Below are positions 42,308 through 51,572 of a DNA stretch of 64,000 nucleotides, one piece after another (position 1 is the stretch's first letter; every line of letters begins with the position of its first letter). The notes beneath the pieces were generated by a model, which was not told the DNA's origin, ran no database searches, and saw only the letters and a program-made list of their open reading frames with translations. The stretch is from Candidatus Firestoneibacteriota bacterium (GTDB taxonomy: Bacteria > Oederibacteriota > D2-FULL-39-29), in the NCBI GenBank assembly GCA_026388015.1, contig JAPLKO010000063.1:34856-98855 (forward strand). Reading direction: 5' to 3'. The position numbers and the translations under genes are program-made.

Positions 42308-43528
42308 ATGGATAAAATAGAAAAAAAATCCTTGGCGGCGAGTTTAACAATTCATTTTGTATTTTTGACGCTGGCGGCTTTTATTGTTTCTCTTCCGGCG
42401 GCAAAAGTAATTCCACTCATTGAAGTTAACCTTATGAATATGATAGCTTTAAAGGAGATGATGTCCGTTCCTCAGGATTCCGGGGGACCCAAAAAACCAA
42501 GTAACGAGCAGGTCAAAAATTCTACGGCAGCGAATGTTCCCTCTCCTTCCGGCAATAAAAACCTTTTGCCTCCCTCGGAAGTGGGTTCCACCGTCGAAGG
42601 CAGCCTTCTGTCAACGCTTGATATTGTCGGTTCCGGTGTTGCCGAAAATGTCAGGTTCTCAGGCGGAAAAGTAGCCGGATTTTCTTTTACCGGCACCGGT
42701 ATTGTAACGGCAAAGCCAGATAATGTATTTATTCAATTCTCCGTAAAATCAAGTCCTATGCCGACTTTAAGAGCGACAGAAAATGAGGCCATGAAAAAAG
42801 TGGATTTTATGGTCTATAATTTAGGCCGGCTTTTTAAAATAAAAAAAGATAAATTCAAGGTCTTCGGTTTTCAGCCTAAAATGTTTCAGCAAAAGGTTAA
42901 AAAGGCAAAATCCCTGAAGCAGAAAGATTCTGAAGGGAATGTTATAGATGATTATCAATACAAATACAGTCTAACAAAATATGTAGTGGTGAATGATCTT
43001 GGCGGCAGGAAACTTTCGGAGATTTGTGAAATTCTGGATAAGGCCGTGGATTACGGAGGCGTCGCTGTCGCTGAAATACCAAAGCCGGACGGATCTGTAG
43101 AAAAAGAGACCGAGCTGGGCGATGGAGATTCTCAAATCACTGCGGTAAAAGGCGCGACTAAACTCAAATTTTCGTCAGAAATGAAAAACCCGAACAATAA
43201 ACTTGTTAATTATCATTTCAGCGAAGGTGCGCTGGAAAAGCTTATGAAGAAGGCAAGGGATATGGCATATAAGGAAGCCAAAGAAAAAGTAGACAAGATC
43301 AGAATTGCCATAAAATTCAAGGAAAGCGAAATGGATATTGATTTTCTGGAAGACATGAATGCTTCTTCGGATGAAGAAGGGGCTGTTACAATCAGGGCGG
43401 ATGTAACGGCCAAGCTCGTAAAGAGCGATACGGTTGCAACAGAAAGCAAAAAAAAGAATAAAGGACCGGCCCGGATGCAGGCCGGGGGTTCTGTCGAAAA
43501 AAAAGCAAAAGCCGAACAGGAAGAATAA
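42308..43528 (+). CDS. TonB-positioned inner-membrane protein with SIMPL (DUF541) domain
   Basis: 406 residues. The N-terminus KKSLAASLTIHFVFLTLAAF is a TonB/TolA-like signal anchor with the SLxxH motif. A Pro/Ser/Asn-rich linker (about 55-100) is followed by a SIMPL/DUF541 (BP26-like) domain from about 127: FTGTGIVTAKPDNVFIQFSV... to about 375, then a Lys-rich tail. ATG 42308 is preferred over 42302 because AAGG lies 7 bases before it but 1 base before the first. In the place of TonB/TolA after tolQ-tolR, so it may carry energy to the periplasm; DUF541 proteins form rings or channel-like oligomers. Confidence 0.75.
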   Translation: MDKIEKKSLAASLTIHFVFLTLAAFIVSLPAAKVIPLIEVNLMNMIALKEMMSVPQDSGGPKKPSNEQVKNSTAANVPSPSGNKNLLPPSEVGSTVEGSLLSTLDIVGSGVAENVRFSGGKVAGFSFTGTGIVTAKPDNVFIQFSVKSSPMPTLRATENEAMKKVDFMVYNLGRLFKIKKDKFKVFGFQPKMFQQKVKKAKSLKQKDSEGNVIDDYQYKYSLTKYVVVNDLGGRKLSEICEILDKAVDYGGVAVAEIPKPDGSVEKETELGDGDSQITAVKGATKLKFSSEMKNPNNKLVNYHFSEGALEKLMKKARDMAYKEAKEKVDKIRIAIKFKESEMDIDFLEDMNASSDEEGAVTIRADVTAKLVKSDTVATESKKKNKGPARMQAGGSVEKKAKAEQEE

Positions 43529-43545
43529 GTTAACACGGAGGAGCT

Positions 43546-44121
43546 ATGTCAGCCTATGAAACAATTCTCCAGAGACGAACAATCAGAAAGTTTAAACAAG
43601 TAGCTGTTCCTGATTTGGTATTGGAAAAACTTGTTAACGCTGCGCGGCACTCCCCCTCGGGGGGAAACCAGCAGCCGCTCGAATATATAATTGCAAGAAA
43701 TACAGAGCTCAGGGAAGAACTCTTTAAATTCCTGAGATGGGCGGCTTACATAGCTCCGGAAGGCATCCCAAAAGAAGAGGAAAAACCGGCGGCTTATATT
43801 GTCATAATCGGAAACAATTCCGGCGGCTCTGTAACTTTGAGCGCTGATTTGGGCGCGGCGGCCATGTCCATACTTCTTGCCGCCTGGGAAGACGGGCTCG
43901 GGGGCTGCTGGATTGGAGCTTGCGACAGGAAAAACATAAAAAAACTGCTGGGCATACCGGACGGGAAAGAGGTGGAATGCGTTATTGCTTTGGGTTTCAG
44001 AGCGGAGGCCCCGGTAATGGAGGAAAATGATACGGATGTTAAATACTACAAAGACGCAAAAGGTGTTTTGCATGTGCCTAAAAAAACTCTAAAAAAGATT
44101 ATGAACTGGGAACAGTATTGA
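43546..44121 (+). CDS. Nitroreductase-family flavoprotein
   Basis: 191 residues. FMN-binding signature near the start (ILQRRTIRKFKQVAVPD) and HSPSGGNQQPLEYIIA, then SADLGAAAMSILLAAWEDGLGGCWIGA, the region that stacks on FMN. GGAGG precedes the ATG by 5-6 bases. NAD(P)H-dependent reductase of unknown substrate. Its stop shares one base with the next start (TGATG), implying coupling to the FAD enzyme. Confidence 0.88.
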   Translation: MSAYETILQRRTIRKFKQVAVPDLVLEKLVNAARHSPSGGNQQPLEYIIARNTELREELFKFLRWAAYIAPEGIPKEEEKPAAYIVIIGNNSGGSVTLSADLGAAAMSILLAAWEDGLGGCWIGACDRKNIKKLLGIPDGKEVECVIALGFRAEAPVMEENDTDVKYYKDAKGVLHVPKKTLKKIMNWEQY

Positions 44122-45383
44122 TGAAACAAAAAGTTGCCGTCATTGGCGGAGGGCTCTCCGGGCTCTCGGCTGCGTTTCACTTAAAAGAAGCAGGTAAAGA
44201 ATTTCTTCTTTTTGAAAAAGAAGAAGAACCCGGCGGACTGGCCGCCTATTTTTTGGTAAACGGCTTTTCCTTTGATTATACCGGGCACTATCTTCATTTT
44301 AAGACCAATTACGGCATGGCTTTTGTTCAAAAACTGCTAAAGAAAAATATTGAAACCCATTACAGAAGAGCTTCTGTTTTTGCTGCAGGGGAGTATATTC
44401 CCTACCCCTTTCAGTATAACTACTCAAAAATGAAGAACAAAAACATCGCAAACGCCTGCAAGCAGGGGCTCGAAGAAGCAGAGGCTCTTAAAAAAACAAA
44501 AGCTCCGGAAAACTTTAAAGAATGGATTATTTTCAATCTCGGCAATGGTATTGCCGAACATTTTATGGTGCCTTATAATGAAAAACTCTACAAAAGCGAT
44601 TTAAGCCGGCTGCTCGTAAAAGGACCTGTGACCTATGTTCCTGATATAAAAATAAAAAGAAAAAAAACCGGTTATAATAACAAGTTTTACTATCCGGCGC
44701 AAGGCGGGATAAAAGAACTTTCAAAAGCCATAAATGAGAGCGTCTGTGACCGCGTGCTGCTATCCGCAAAAGTAACGGCGCTGGACGGTCCGACCGTCAC
44801 GTTTAACGGCAACAGAAAAATAACGGGTTTCGACTCTGTTATCTCTACTGTGCCTCTGCCGGAACTGATTCCTCTTATTAAAGGGGCGCCGAAAAGTATT
44901 CTGGCCGCCGCAAAAAGATTAAAATATGTCTCGGTTTTTGCCCTGAATCTGGGGATAGACAGAGCTGCTCTTAATAAAAATCACTGGATATATTATTCCG
45001 CGCCGGACATTAGTTTTTACAGAGTAGGATTTTATTCGAGTGTTTCCGAAAAACTATGCCCTCCGCGGACTTCTTCACTTTATGCGGAAGTATCCGTTAA
45101 ACAGGGCGTAAAATTTGACGGGAAAAAGCTTGCCAAAAGGATAAAAAAGGATCTGCTTAAGACAGGGATACTGACAAAAAGCGACAGCATTATCGCGGAG
45201 CAAGCGCTTTTTGTTAAATATGCCTATGTTGTTTTTGACCTTAACTACGGTAAAAATATGGCGGTAATTAATAAGTACCTAAAACAAAAGAGCATAATAT
45301 CCATAGGCCGTTACGGCGCTTGGAATTATTCAGCCATGGAAGACGCGCTATTGGACGGCCGGGCCGCCTCTGTTTCTGTATGA
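44121..45383 (+). CDS. FAD-dependent amine oxidase/protoporphyrinogen oxidase-like protein
   Basis: 421 residues. N-terminal dinucleotide fold VAVIGGGLSGLSAAFHL and LLFEKEEEPGGLAAYF, then FDYTGHYLHFKT, a pattern shared with UDP-galactopyranose mutase-like and PPOX-like flavoenzymes. C-terminal GRYGAWNYSAMEDALLDG is the second FAD-contact block. Next to a glycosyltransferase, so a sugar-nucleotide or glycolipid-linked role (UGM-like) is more likely than heme synthesis. ATG 44121 overlaps the previous stop. Confidence 0.83.
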   Translation: MKQKVAVIGGGLSGLSAAFHLKEAGKEFLLFEKEEEPGGLAAYFLVNGFSFDYTGHYLHFKTNYGMAFVQKLLKKNIETHYRRASVFAAGEYIPYPFQYNYSKMKNKNIANACKQGLEEAEALKKTKAPENFKEWIIFNLGNGIAEHFMVPYNEKLYKSDLSRLLVKGPVTYVPDIKIKRKKTGYNNKFYYPAQGGIKELSKAINESVCDRVLLSAKVTALDGPTVTFNGNRKITGFDSVISTVPLPELIPLIKGAPKSILAAAKRLKYVSVFALNLGIDRAALNKNHWIYYSAPDISFYRVGFYSSVSEKLCPPRTSSLYAEVSVKQGVKFDGKKLAKRIKKDLLKTGILTKSDSIIAEQALFVKYAYVVFDLNYGKNMAVINKYLKQKSIISIGRYGAWNYSAMEDALLDGRAASVSV

Positions 45384-46528
45384 AAAAAATAAACGTACTG
45401 CATTTAATAACAAAACTTGAGCTTGGCGGGGCCCAGCAGAATACTTTGTATACGGTAAAAAAGCATAACAGAGAAAAATATAATGTATTTTTAATAGCCG
45501 GCGCGGAAGGCCTCCTGGTTGAAGACGCCGGGAGAATAGAAAATGTTAAAACCTGTTTTATTCCGGAGTTGAAGCACGAACTCTCCCCGTTTTACGATCT
45601 TAAATGTCTTTTTCTTTTGCGAAATATATTTAAAAAAGAAAAGATAGATATTGTGCATACTCACAGTTCAAAAGCAGGTATACTCGGACGTTTCGCCGCA
45701 AAAATAGCCCAAGTACCCGTGATAATTCATACCGTACACGGATTTTCCTTTAATGACTTTCAAAATATTTTAAAGAAAAAGCTGTATATATTTCTGGAGA
45801 GAATAGCGGCAAAAATTACGCAAAAGCTTGTTGTTGTGACAAAAAGGGACCAGGAAAAAGGTCTTAAAGCCGGGGTCGGGAAAAAGGGCCAATATGTTGT
45901 AATAAAAAGCGGTTTTGATCTTGCGGAGTTTTCTATTCTCAAAGACCTGTCTTTAATAAGAAAAGAATTCAATATCAGCGGAGAAACCAAAACAGTGGGT
46001 ATGGTCGCCTGTCTAAAAGCTCAGAAAAACCCTGCCGCTTTTGTGAAAATGAGCGCGCTGGTAAAACTTCGGCACCCCGGCGTAAAATACTTTATCGTGG
46101 GTGATGGAGAAAAGAGAGCCGAGGTTGAAAAACTAATAGACGAATATAATTTAACAAATGATATAATTTTGACAGGCTGGAGAAAAGATGTGGCAGGTTT
46201 TATTCAATTATTTGATGTTGTCGTTCTTACTTCTCTCTGGGAAGGACTGCCGAGGGTTTTGCCCCAGGCCATGTGCGCAAAAAAACCGATTGTTGCAACT
46301 GCTGTCGATGGTTCCAAAGAAGCGGTAATTGACGGAGTAAACGGGTATTTAGCTCCGCCCCTGGATTACGGGGCAATGGCGGCTAGAGTAAGCGAACTTC
46401 TTTCTTCTGAAGGACTGCGGAAAAAAATGGGAGAGAACGGCTTCCTAATGGCAGGGGAATGGGATCAAGATAAAATGGTTAAGGCCATAGAAGAGGTTTA
46501 CGAGGAAATACTGAGTAAGAATGTTTAA
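45380..46528 (+). CDS. GT4-family glycosyltransferase
   Basis: 382 residues from ATG 45380, which overlaps the previous stop by ATGA. GT-B fold: N-terminal LELGGAQQNTLY and HTHSSKAGILGRFAA; C-terminal donor-site region VGDGEKRAEVEKLI and LTSLWEGLPRVLPQAMCAKKPIVAT with the EX7E motif (E in LWEGLPRVLPQAM). Retaining glycosyltransferase, probably for polysaccharide or glycolipid synthesis. A long upstream in-frame ATG (45320) lies inside the FAD gene and is rejected. Confidence 0.92.
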   Translation: MKKINVLHLITKLELGGAQQNTLYTVKKHNREKYNVFLIAGAEGLLVEDAGRIENVKTCFIPELKHELSPFYDLKCLFLLRNIFKKEKIDIVHTHSSKAGILGRFAAKIAQVPVIIHTVHGFSFNDFQNILKKKLYIFLERIAAKITQKLVVVTKRDQEKGLKAGVGKKGQYVVIKSGFDLAEFSILKDLSLIRKEFNISGETKTVGMVACLKAQKNPAAFVKMSALVKLRHPGVKYFIVGDGEKRAEVEKLIDEYNLTNDIILTGWRKDVAGFIQLFDVVVLTSLWEGLPRVLPQAMCAKKPIVATAVDGSKEAVIDGVNGYLAPPLDYGAMAARVSELLSSEGLRKKMGENGFLMAGEWDQDKMVKAIEEVYEEILSKNV

Positions 46529-46630
46529 GGATAGACAGTGCCTTACAAAATACTCGCAATAATGACCGGCCTTCTTTCTGAAGCCTAAAAAAATGAAGAC
46601 CGTAAAATATGTAAACTCTAAAGGATATTC

Positions 46631-47701
46631 ATGGAACGAATAGATCAATTAAGAGAGGTTCTCACGCGCAAAAAAATAGGCGGAGTGTTTATTTCCAATC
46701 CGACAAACAGGAACTATCTGAGCGGCTTTACCGGTTCTACTGCGGTTCTCTTTGTAACCCAAAAATCGGCTATTTTTCTTACGGATGCCCGTTATCTGGA
46801 ACAGGCAAAGAGGGAGGTCCGTGGTTTTGAGCTAAGAGAGGTTAAAACTGCCGCTGATTACTATAAAATTATTTCAAATGCTGTCAGACAGTCTGAGGTC
46901 AAAGTGGTCGGCGTAGAGGCAAAAACAATGCTTCTTAGCCAGTACGAGAGTATCAAAAAACACCTTCCGGCTGTAAAAATAGTCCGAGAAAAAGGATTGG
47001 TTGAGGAATTAAGAGAAATAAAGACGGAGGAAGAGTGCGGGAGAATAAGAACGGCCGTCAAGGTGGCAGAAAGAGCCTTCGACAAGACTCTGCCTGGCAT
47101 CAAACCCGGCATATCGGAAATGGAGGTCGCGGCTTTGCTGGAATACAATATGCGGGTGCTTGGGGCTGAGGGCAACGCATTCCCTACTATTGTGGCTTCT
47201 GGAAAAAGAGGTTCTATGCCCCATGGTGTGGCCTCAGAGAAAAAACTGCAAAAAGGTGAGCTCATAGTTATAGATTTTGGAGCCATTTATAAGGGATATT
47301 GTTCCGACTTGACAAGAACCATAGGATTGGGTATAATAAGCAGATTAAATAGGGATTGTTATAGAGTGGTTTATGAAGCCCAGCAGAAGGCTATTTCAAG
47401 TATCAAAAGTGGAGTAAGCCTGTCCGTTCCGGACAAAAAAGCGAGAAACTATCTTAAAAAAAATAAAATGGATAAGTTTTTTTCTCACGGACTCGGGCAT
47501 GGGATTGGTATGGATATTCATGAAAACCCGTCAATAGGCAATAAAACAAAAGGGTATTTCAAAACAGGTATGGTAATTACAGTGGAGCCGGGTGTTTATT
47601 ACACGGGCAACTTTGGAATCCGTATTGAAAACGATGTAATTGTTAAGAAAAATGGCTGTGAGATTCTTGGCGCCGATCAACGAAAGTTATTGGTATTATA
47701 A
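46631..47701 (+). CDS. M24-family Xaa-Pro aminopeptidase/dipeptidase
   Basis: 356 residues. N-terminal creatinase-like domain (1-125: SGFTGSTAVLFVT, FLTDARYLEQA) and pita-bread catalytic domain. Metal ligands: Asp in VIDFGAIYKGYCSDLTRT (two Asp), His in HGLGHGIGMDIHE, Glu in TVEPGVYY, Glu in IRIENDV. Size matches PepQ/YqhT-type enzymes. It precedes efp by 22 bases, a gene order (peptidase-efp-accB-accC) seen in many bacteria. Confidence 0.94.
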   Translation: MERIDQLREVLTRKKIGGVFISNPTNRNYLSGFTGSTAVLFVTQKSAIFLTDARYLEQAKREVRGFELREVKTAADYYKIISNAVRQSEVKVVGVEAKTMLLSQYESIKKHLPAVKIVREKGLVEELREIKTEEECGRIRTAVKVAERAFDKTLPGIKPGISEMEVAALLEYNMRVLGAEGNAFPTIVASGKRGSMPHGVASEKKLQKGELIVIDFGAIYKGYCSDLTRTIGLGIISRLNRDCYRVVYEAQQKAISSIKSGVSLSVPDKKARNYLKKNKMDKFFSHGLGHGIGMDIHENPSIGNKTKGYFKTGMVITVEPGVYYTGNFGIRIENDVIVKKNGCEILGADQRKLLVL

Positions 47702-47723
47702 GGGATTTAGGGGGTTTTAAGAG

Positions 47724-48287
47724 ATGATTGATTCAAGTGATTTAAAGAGAGGTGTGCTTCTTGATTTGGAAGGGATTATATATGAAGTGGTTGATTATTC
47801 CAGACATAAGCCGGGAAAAGGCGCAACCAACATTAAGACAAGAATTAGAAATATCAAACTGGATACAACTATAGAAAAGACCTTTGACGCCAGTATGAGG
47901 CTTAAGCTGGCGGAAGTAGATCAAAAAGATATGCAGTATCTATATAAAGAAGGCGGAAATTATGTTTTTATGGATATGGAAAGTTATGAACAACAATTCT
48001 TTACTGCTGCGGCTCTCGGCAGTTCGATAAAGTTTCTAAAAGAAAATATGGTAATTTTTGCGCTTATACATAAAGGAGAACCCATAGGCGTCCAATTGCC
48101 GAATGCGGTCGACCTTAAGATTATAGAAACTGTTCCCGGCATAAAAGGAGACACCGTAACCGGCGGTTCAAAACCGGCAACCCTGGAAACGGGGACGGTT
48201 GTACAAGTGCCTCTTTTTGTCTTAGAGGGAGAGATTGTAAAGATCGATACCAGGACCGGAGAGTATCTGGAGAGAGTTCAAAAATAA
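47724..48287 (+). CDS. efp: Translation elongation factor P
   Basis: 187 residues, standard length. Domain I has the tip loop HKPGKGA with Lys32 at the position that is modified in many bacteria; domain II and C-terminal OB domain end with VDTRTGEYLERVQ-like VKIDTRTGEYLERV. It rescues ribosomes stalled at polyproline. No epmA/epmB or deoxyhypusine-type modification gene is in the window. Confidence 0.97.
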   Translation: MIDSSDLKRGVLLDLEGIIYEVVDYSRHKPGKGATNIKTRIRNIKLDTTIEKTFDASMRLKLAEVDQKDMQYLYKEGGNYVFMDMESYEQQFFTAAALGSSIKFLKENMVIFALIHKGEPIGVQLPNAVDLKIIETVPGIKGDTVTGGSKPATLETGTVVQVPLFVLEGEIVKIDTRTGEYLERVQK

Positions 48288-48385
48288 TTTTAACAAGAGA
48301 TGTATTATCATTGTCATCCCGTAGTTTTGCAAAGACCCGCCCAGTATTGCCGGCGGAAGCGAAATCTGTTTCGAACGGAGGAAAA

Positions 48386-48850
48386 ATGAATACAAAAGAG
48401 ATAAAAGAGCTTATTGATTTACTAAAAGGTAGCGATGTCTCAGAAATAGAAATAGAAAGAGAGGGTGTTAAGATAAAGATTAAAAAAGGATCTTCGGCGG
48501 CGATTATCACCCCGGCAGCTGTGTCTCAGCCGGTTGTTACTTTGCCGGCTCCTGTGATCGTATCTTCACCTGCTGCTCCTGCTTCACCTTTACCTGCTTT
48601 AAAACCTGAAGGTAACACTATTAATTCCCCGATGGTGGGTACTTTTTATAGATCTCCCGCTCCGGATTCGCCTGCGTTCGTGAAAGAAGGCGATCTGATA
48701 AAAGAAGGCCAGACCATCTGTATTTTAGAGGCGATGAAGCTTATGAACGAAATCAAAGCAGAGACAAAAGGCAGAATAGTAAAGATTCTTGTAGAAAACG
48801 GTCAGGCAGTGGAGTTTGGCCAGGCCCTATTTGTCGTTGAGCCGGCGTAG
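48386..48850 (+). CDS. accB: Acetyl-CoA carboxylase biotin carboxyl carrier protein
   Basis: 154 residues from ATG 48386 (CGGAGG 5-6 bases upstream); a longer in-frame extension from 48311 is not supported. N-terminal helical part, Ala/Pro-rich linker (about 40-72), then a biotinyl domain with EAMKLMNE, Lys118 the biotin site, and the thumb region SPMVGTFYRSPAPDSPAFV. Works with accC immediately downstream; no accA/accD in the window. Confidence 0.95.
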   Translation: MNTKEIKELIDLLKGSDVSEIEIEREGVKIKIKKGSSAAIITPAAVSQPVVTLPAPVIVSSPAAPASPLPALKPEGNTINSPMVGTFYRSPAPDSPAFVKEGDLIKEGQTICILEAMKLMNEIKAETKGRIVKILVENGQAVEFGQALFVVEPA

Positions 48851-48917
48851 CTGTCTTAGTTTTCTTTCCCTTTGAAAAAAGGAGAGACGGGTATTTGGAG
48901 AAGGAGTATAATATATA

Positions 48918-50261
48918 ATGTTTAAAAAAATATTAATTGCTAACCGGGGCGAAATAGCCCTTCGCATTATTAGAGCCTGTAAAGAAATGAGAATCCGCAC
49001 TGTTGCGGTTTACTCCAAGGCCGACGAGAGTTCTCTTTATGTTAAATACGCGGATGAGAGCGTATGCATAGGTCCTGCTCAGTCGGGCAAAAGCTATCTC
49101 AGTATTCCTAATCTTATTTCCGCCGCAGAAATAACTGACGCCGAAGCTATTCATCCGGGGTACGGCTTTCTGGCTGAAAATGCGCATTTTGCTGAGATTT
49201 GCAGGGACTGTTCTATTAAATTCATCGGTCCTTCTCCTGAAGCCATAAAAAAGCTGGGTGATAAGGTTAACGCAAAAGATATAATGAGAAAATCCGGCGT
49301 ACCTGTTGTACCCGGGAGTGAAGGTATAGTAAAAGACGATAAAGAAGCTTTGAAAATTGCAAAAGCAATCGGTTATCCCGTACTAGTTAAAGCTACGGCA
49401 GGCGGCGGCGGGAGAGGCATGCGTGTTGCGCATAATGACGTTTCCCTTGTAAGCGGTTATCTTACCGCCCGCGCGGAAGCAGAAGCTTGTTTTGGTAATT
49501 CTGCCGTCTATATAGAAAAGTATATAGAAGAACCGAGACATGTAGAGTTTCAGTTTGTCGGTGATGAGCACGGAAATGTCATGCACCTCGGAGAAAGAGA
49601 CTGTACGGTTCAGAGAAAACACCAGAAACTGATAGAAGAAGCCCCCTCACCCGTATTAAATCGTAAACTCCGGGAAGAAATCGGCAGGGTTGTAGTAAAA
49701 GGCGCTAAAGCAGCTAATTACACAAATGCCGGCACTATGGAGTTTTTGGTAGACAAGTACATGAAATTCTATTTTATGGAAGTCAATACCCGAATACAGG
49801 TCGAACACGGGGTTACAGAAACAGTCATGGGTGTTGACCTTATAAAAGAACAGATTAAGATAGCATTTGGAGAAAAACTTACTTTTCTGGGAAAAGAAAT
49901 GAATTTTAGAGGTCACGCAATAGAATGCCGCATTAATGCCGAAGACCCGGATAATAACTTTATGCCTTCACCCGGAAAAATTACACAGTTTATAGTCCCG
50001 GGCGGGCTCGGGATTCGCTTGGATACTCAGGTTTACCCCGGCTACAGTATTCCCCCTTATTATGATTCCATGATAGCCAAGCTTATTGCGCACGGTAATG
50101 ACAGAACGGAAGCCATAGACCGTATGGCGAGAGCTCTTAATGAATTTGTTGTTGAGGGCATAAAGACCACTATCCCCTTTCATAAAAAAGTAATGCAAAA
50201 TTCTTCCTTTAGAAGAGGAGAATTCAACACAAGTTTTGTGGAAACCTTTTTAGGTAAGTAA
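48918..50261 (+). CDS. accC: Biotin carboxylase subunit of acetyl-CoA carboxylase
   Basis: 447 residues. ATP-grasp enzyme: [20 protein letters not shown] start, [10 protein letters not shown], the glycine-rich ATP loop [26 protein letters not shown], and RINAEDP with conserved catalytic residues. Complete. AAGGAG lies 11 bases before the ATG. Carboxylates biotin on AccB using bicarbonate and ATP; first step of fatty acid synthesis. Confidence 0.97.
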   Translation: MFKKILIANRGEIALRIIRACKEMRIRTVAVYSKADESSLYVKYADESVCIGPAQSGKSYLSIPNLISAAEITDAEAIHPGYGFLAENAHFAEICRDCSIKFIGPSPEAIKKLGDKVNAKDIMRKSGVPVVPGSEGIVKDDKEALKIAKAIGYPVLVKATAGGGGRGMRVAHNDVSLVSGYLTARAEAEACFGNSAVYIEKYIEEPRHVEFQFVGDEHGNVMHLGERDCTVQRKHQKLIEEAPSPVLNRKLREEIGRVVVKGAKAANYTNAGTMEFLVDKYMKFYFMEVNTRIQVEHGVTETVMGVDLIKEQIKIAFGEKLTFLGKEMNFRGHAIECRINAEDPDNNFMPSPGKITQFIVPGGLGIRLDTQVYPGYSIPPYYDSMIAKLIAHGNDRTEAIDRMARALNEFVVEGIKTTIPFHKKVMQNSSFRRGEFNTSFVETFLGK

Positions 50262-50311
50262 AAGTTATCCGGAAAAGAAAGAGAAAAATCTAATTTAGAG
50301 AGGGAAAAAAT

Positions 50312-51115
50312 ATGTCAAAAAGTAATTTGCTGTATAGAAAAAGCATAAAAAACGGTTTCACCTCGCTTGTGACTGCAAAAAAGAAAAATACCAAGCACAT
50401 AGATTTTGGCATACTTAAGTTGAAAAAGAATAAAAAATATGAGAATAGAAGCGCTACGCATGAACGTGTAGTCGTTATTTTAGGCGGAAAATGTAATATT
50501 ACAGTGGACGGGACAGTCTATAAAAATATCGGAAAAAGAAAGAATGTATTTGAAGGCAAGCCGTACTCTGTTTACATACCTGCCGGTTCAGGTTTTGTTG
50601 TTCAGGCGGTTTCCGCAGATTTGGAAGTCGCAGTCTGCGGCGTAAAGAGTAAAGCAAAAGGCAGTTCCATGCTGATTACTCCCGATATGGTAAGAACAAG
50701 AAAAGTCGGAAAAGACAACTGGCAGAGAGATGTCTATGATATAGTATATGAAGCTACGGCAGGGGACAAGATTCTGGTAGGAGAGACAATGACTCCTTCG
50801 GGTAACTGGTCCAGCGTTCCTCCGCACAGGCACGAAAAAGAAGATAAGACGACGGAATCAAAACATGAAGAAACGTATTTCTTTAAGATCAATCCCGAAC
50901 AGGGTTTTGGGTTTCAGTGGGTTTACACGGATAACTTCTCCTTAAATGAGATTTATGTCCTAAAAAATGATGATCTGGTAGTAATTCCTCGGGGTTACCA
51001 TCCTGTGGCTGCAGCTCCGGGTTACAAAGTGTATTATCTCTGGATTCTTGCAGGCAGTAACAGAGTTCTTAGACCCAAAGATGATCCCAAGCATAAATGG
51101 ATAAAAGAAGCTTAG
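50312..51115 (+). CDS. iolB: 5-deoxy-glucuronate isomerase (IolB)
   Basis: 267 residues, two cupin halves. The C-terminal metal site SSVPPHRHEKED...ESKHEETYFFKI...GF..QWVYTD...VVIPRGYHPV with APGYKVYYLWILAG is the IolB hallmark: His, His, Glu and His ligands. It normally acts in myo-inositol breakdown (5-deoxy-glucuronate to 2-deoxy-5-keto-gluconate). No other iol gene is near, so either the pathway is split or the enzyme serves another sugar acid. Ribosome site AGAGGG before ATG. Confidence 0.9.
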   Translation: MSKSNLLYRKSIKNGFTSLVTAKKKNTKHIDFGILKLKKNKKYENRSATHERVVVILGGKCNITVDGTVYKNIGKRKNVFEGKPYSVYIPAGSGFVVQAVSADLEVAVCGVKSKAKGSSMLITPDMVRTRKVGKDNWQRDVYDIVYEATAGDKILVGETMTPSGNWSSVPPHRHEKEDKTTESKHEETYFFKINPEQGFGFQWVYTDNFSLNEIYVLKNDDLVVIPRGYHPVAAAPGYKVYYLWILAGSNRVLRPKDDPKHKWIKEA

Positions 51116-51174
51116 ATAAGATTTTATTAGTCATCAGCTGTCAGAAAGCAGCAATTAGTAATAGGAATTATGTC

Positions 51175-51205
51175 GGGGAAGTAGCTCAGTTGGGAGAGCG
51201 TTGCC
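51175..51205 (+). pseudogene. 5' half of tRNA-Ala
   Basis: 31 bases identical to the 5' end of the intact tRNA-Ala starting 121 bases later, stopping after the 5' strand of the anticodon stem. The preceding bases (GCAGCAAT) are also shared, so this is a partial tandem duplication of about 121 bp. No gene in 51116-51295. Confidence 0.75.
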
Positions 51206-51295
51206 GACTTTCCAAAATGTAAAGATAAGATATTAGGAGTGCACGCGATATCTGCATTAAAGATAAAGCAAGCAGCAATAAAGAATTGATTGTAA

Positions 51296-51371
51296 GGGGA
51301 AGTAGCTCAGTTGGGAGAGCGTTGCCTTCGCAAGGCAGAGGCCGCCGGTTCGATCCCGGTCTTCTCCACCA
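51296..51371 (+). tRNA. tRNA-Ala (anticodon CGC)
   Basis: 76 bases with encoded CCA. Acceptor GGGGAAG/CTTCTCC contains the G3-U70 wobble that defines tRNA-Ala; D-arm GCTC/GAGC, anticodon stem TTGCC/GGCAG with loop TTCGCAA (anticodon CGC), T-arm GCCGG/CCGGT with TTCGATC, discriminator A. Confidence 0.97.
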
Positions 51372-51572
51372 AAAAACTGCGACTCAGATTTTTGGTCGAG
51401 CAATTGAACAATAGAGAATTGAACATAAAAGGATTTCTATAGCCAAAAATGGCTATTAAGGGTAGGATAATATATAGATGTTCAATTGCGGTCAATTCTC
51501 GACTTTCGATTCTCAAAACAGCTTTAAGAATAAGTAAATAATTCAAGATGTTACATTGTCCAACGGAGTTAA
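51372..51572. other. Gap between tRNA-Ala and dnaX with inverted repeats
   Basis: ATAGCC-AAAAAT-GGCTAT hairpin (51439-51456) without a strong T run, framed by AATTGAACAT and ATGTTCAATT (about 51417-51426 and 51478-51487). An antisense frame over the tRNA is a known artefact type. No gene seen. Confidence 0.4.

Noticed and set aside
51307..51546. Minus-strand open frame over tRNA-Ala and its flank
   Set aside because: Its N-terminal part is low-complexity and its C-terminal part is the antisense of a tRNA gene, a well-known annotation artefact.
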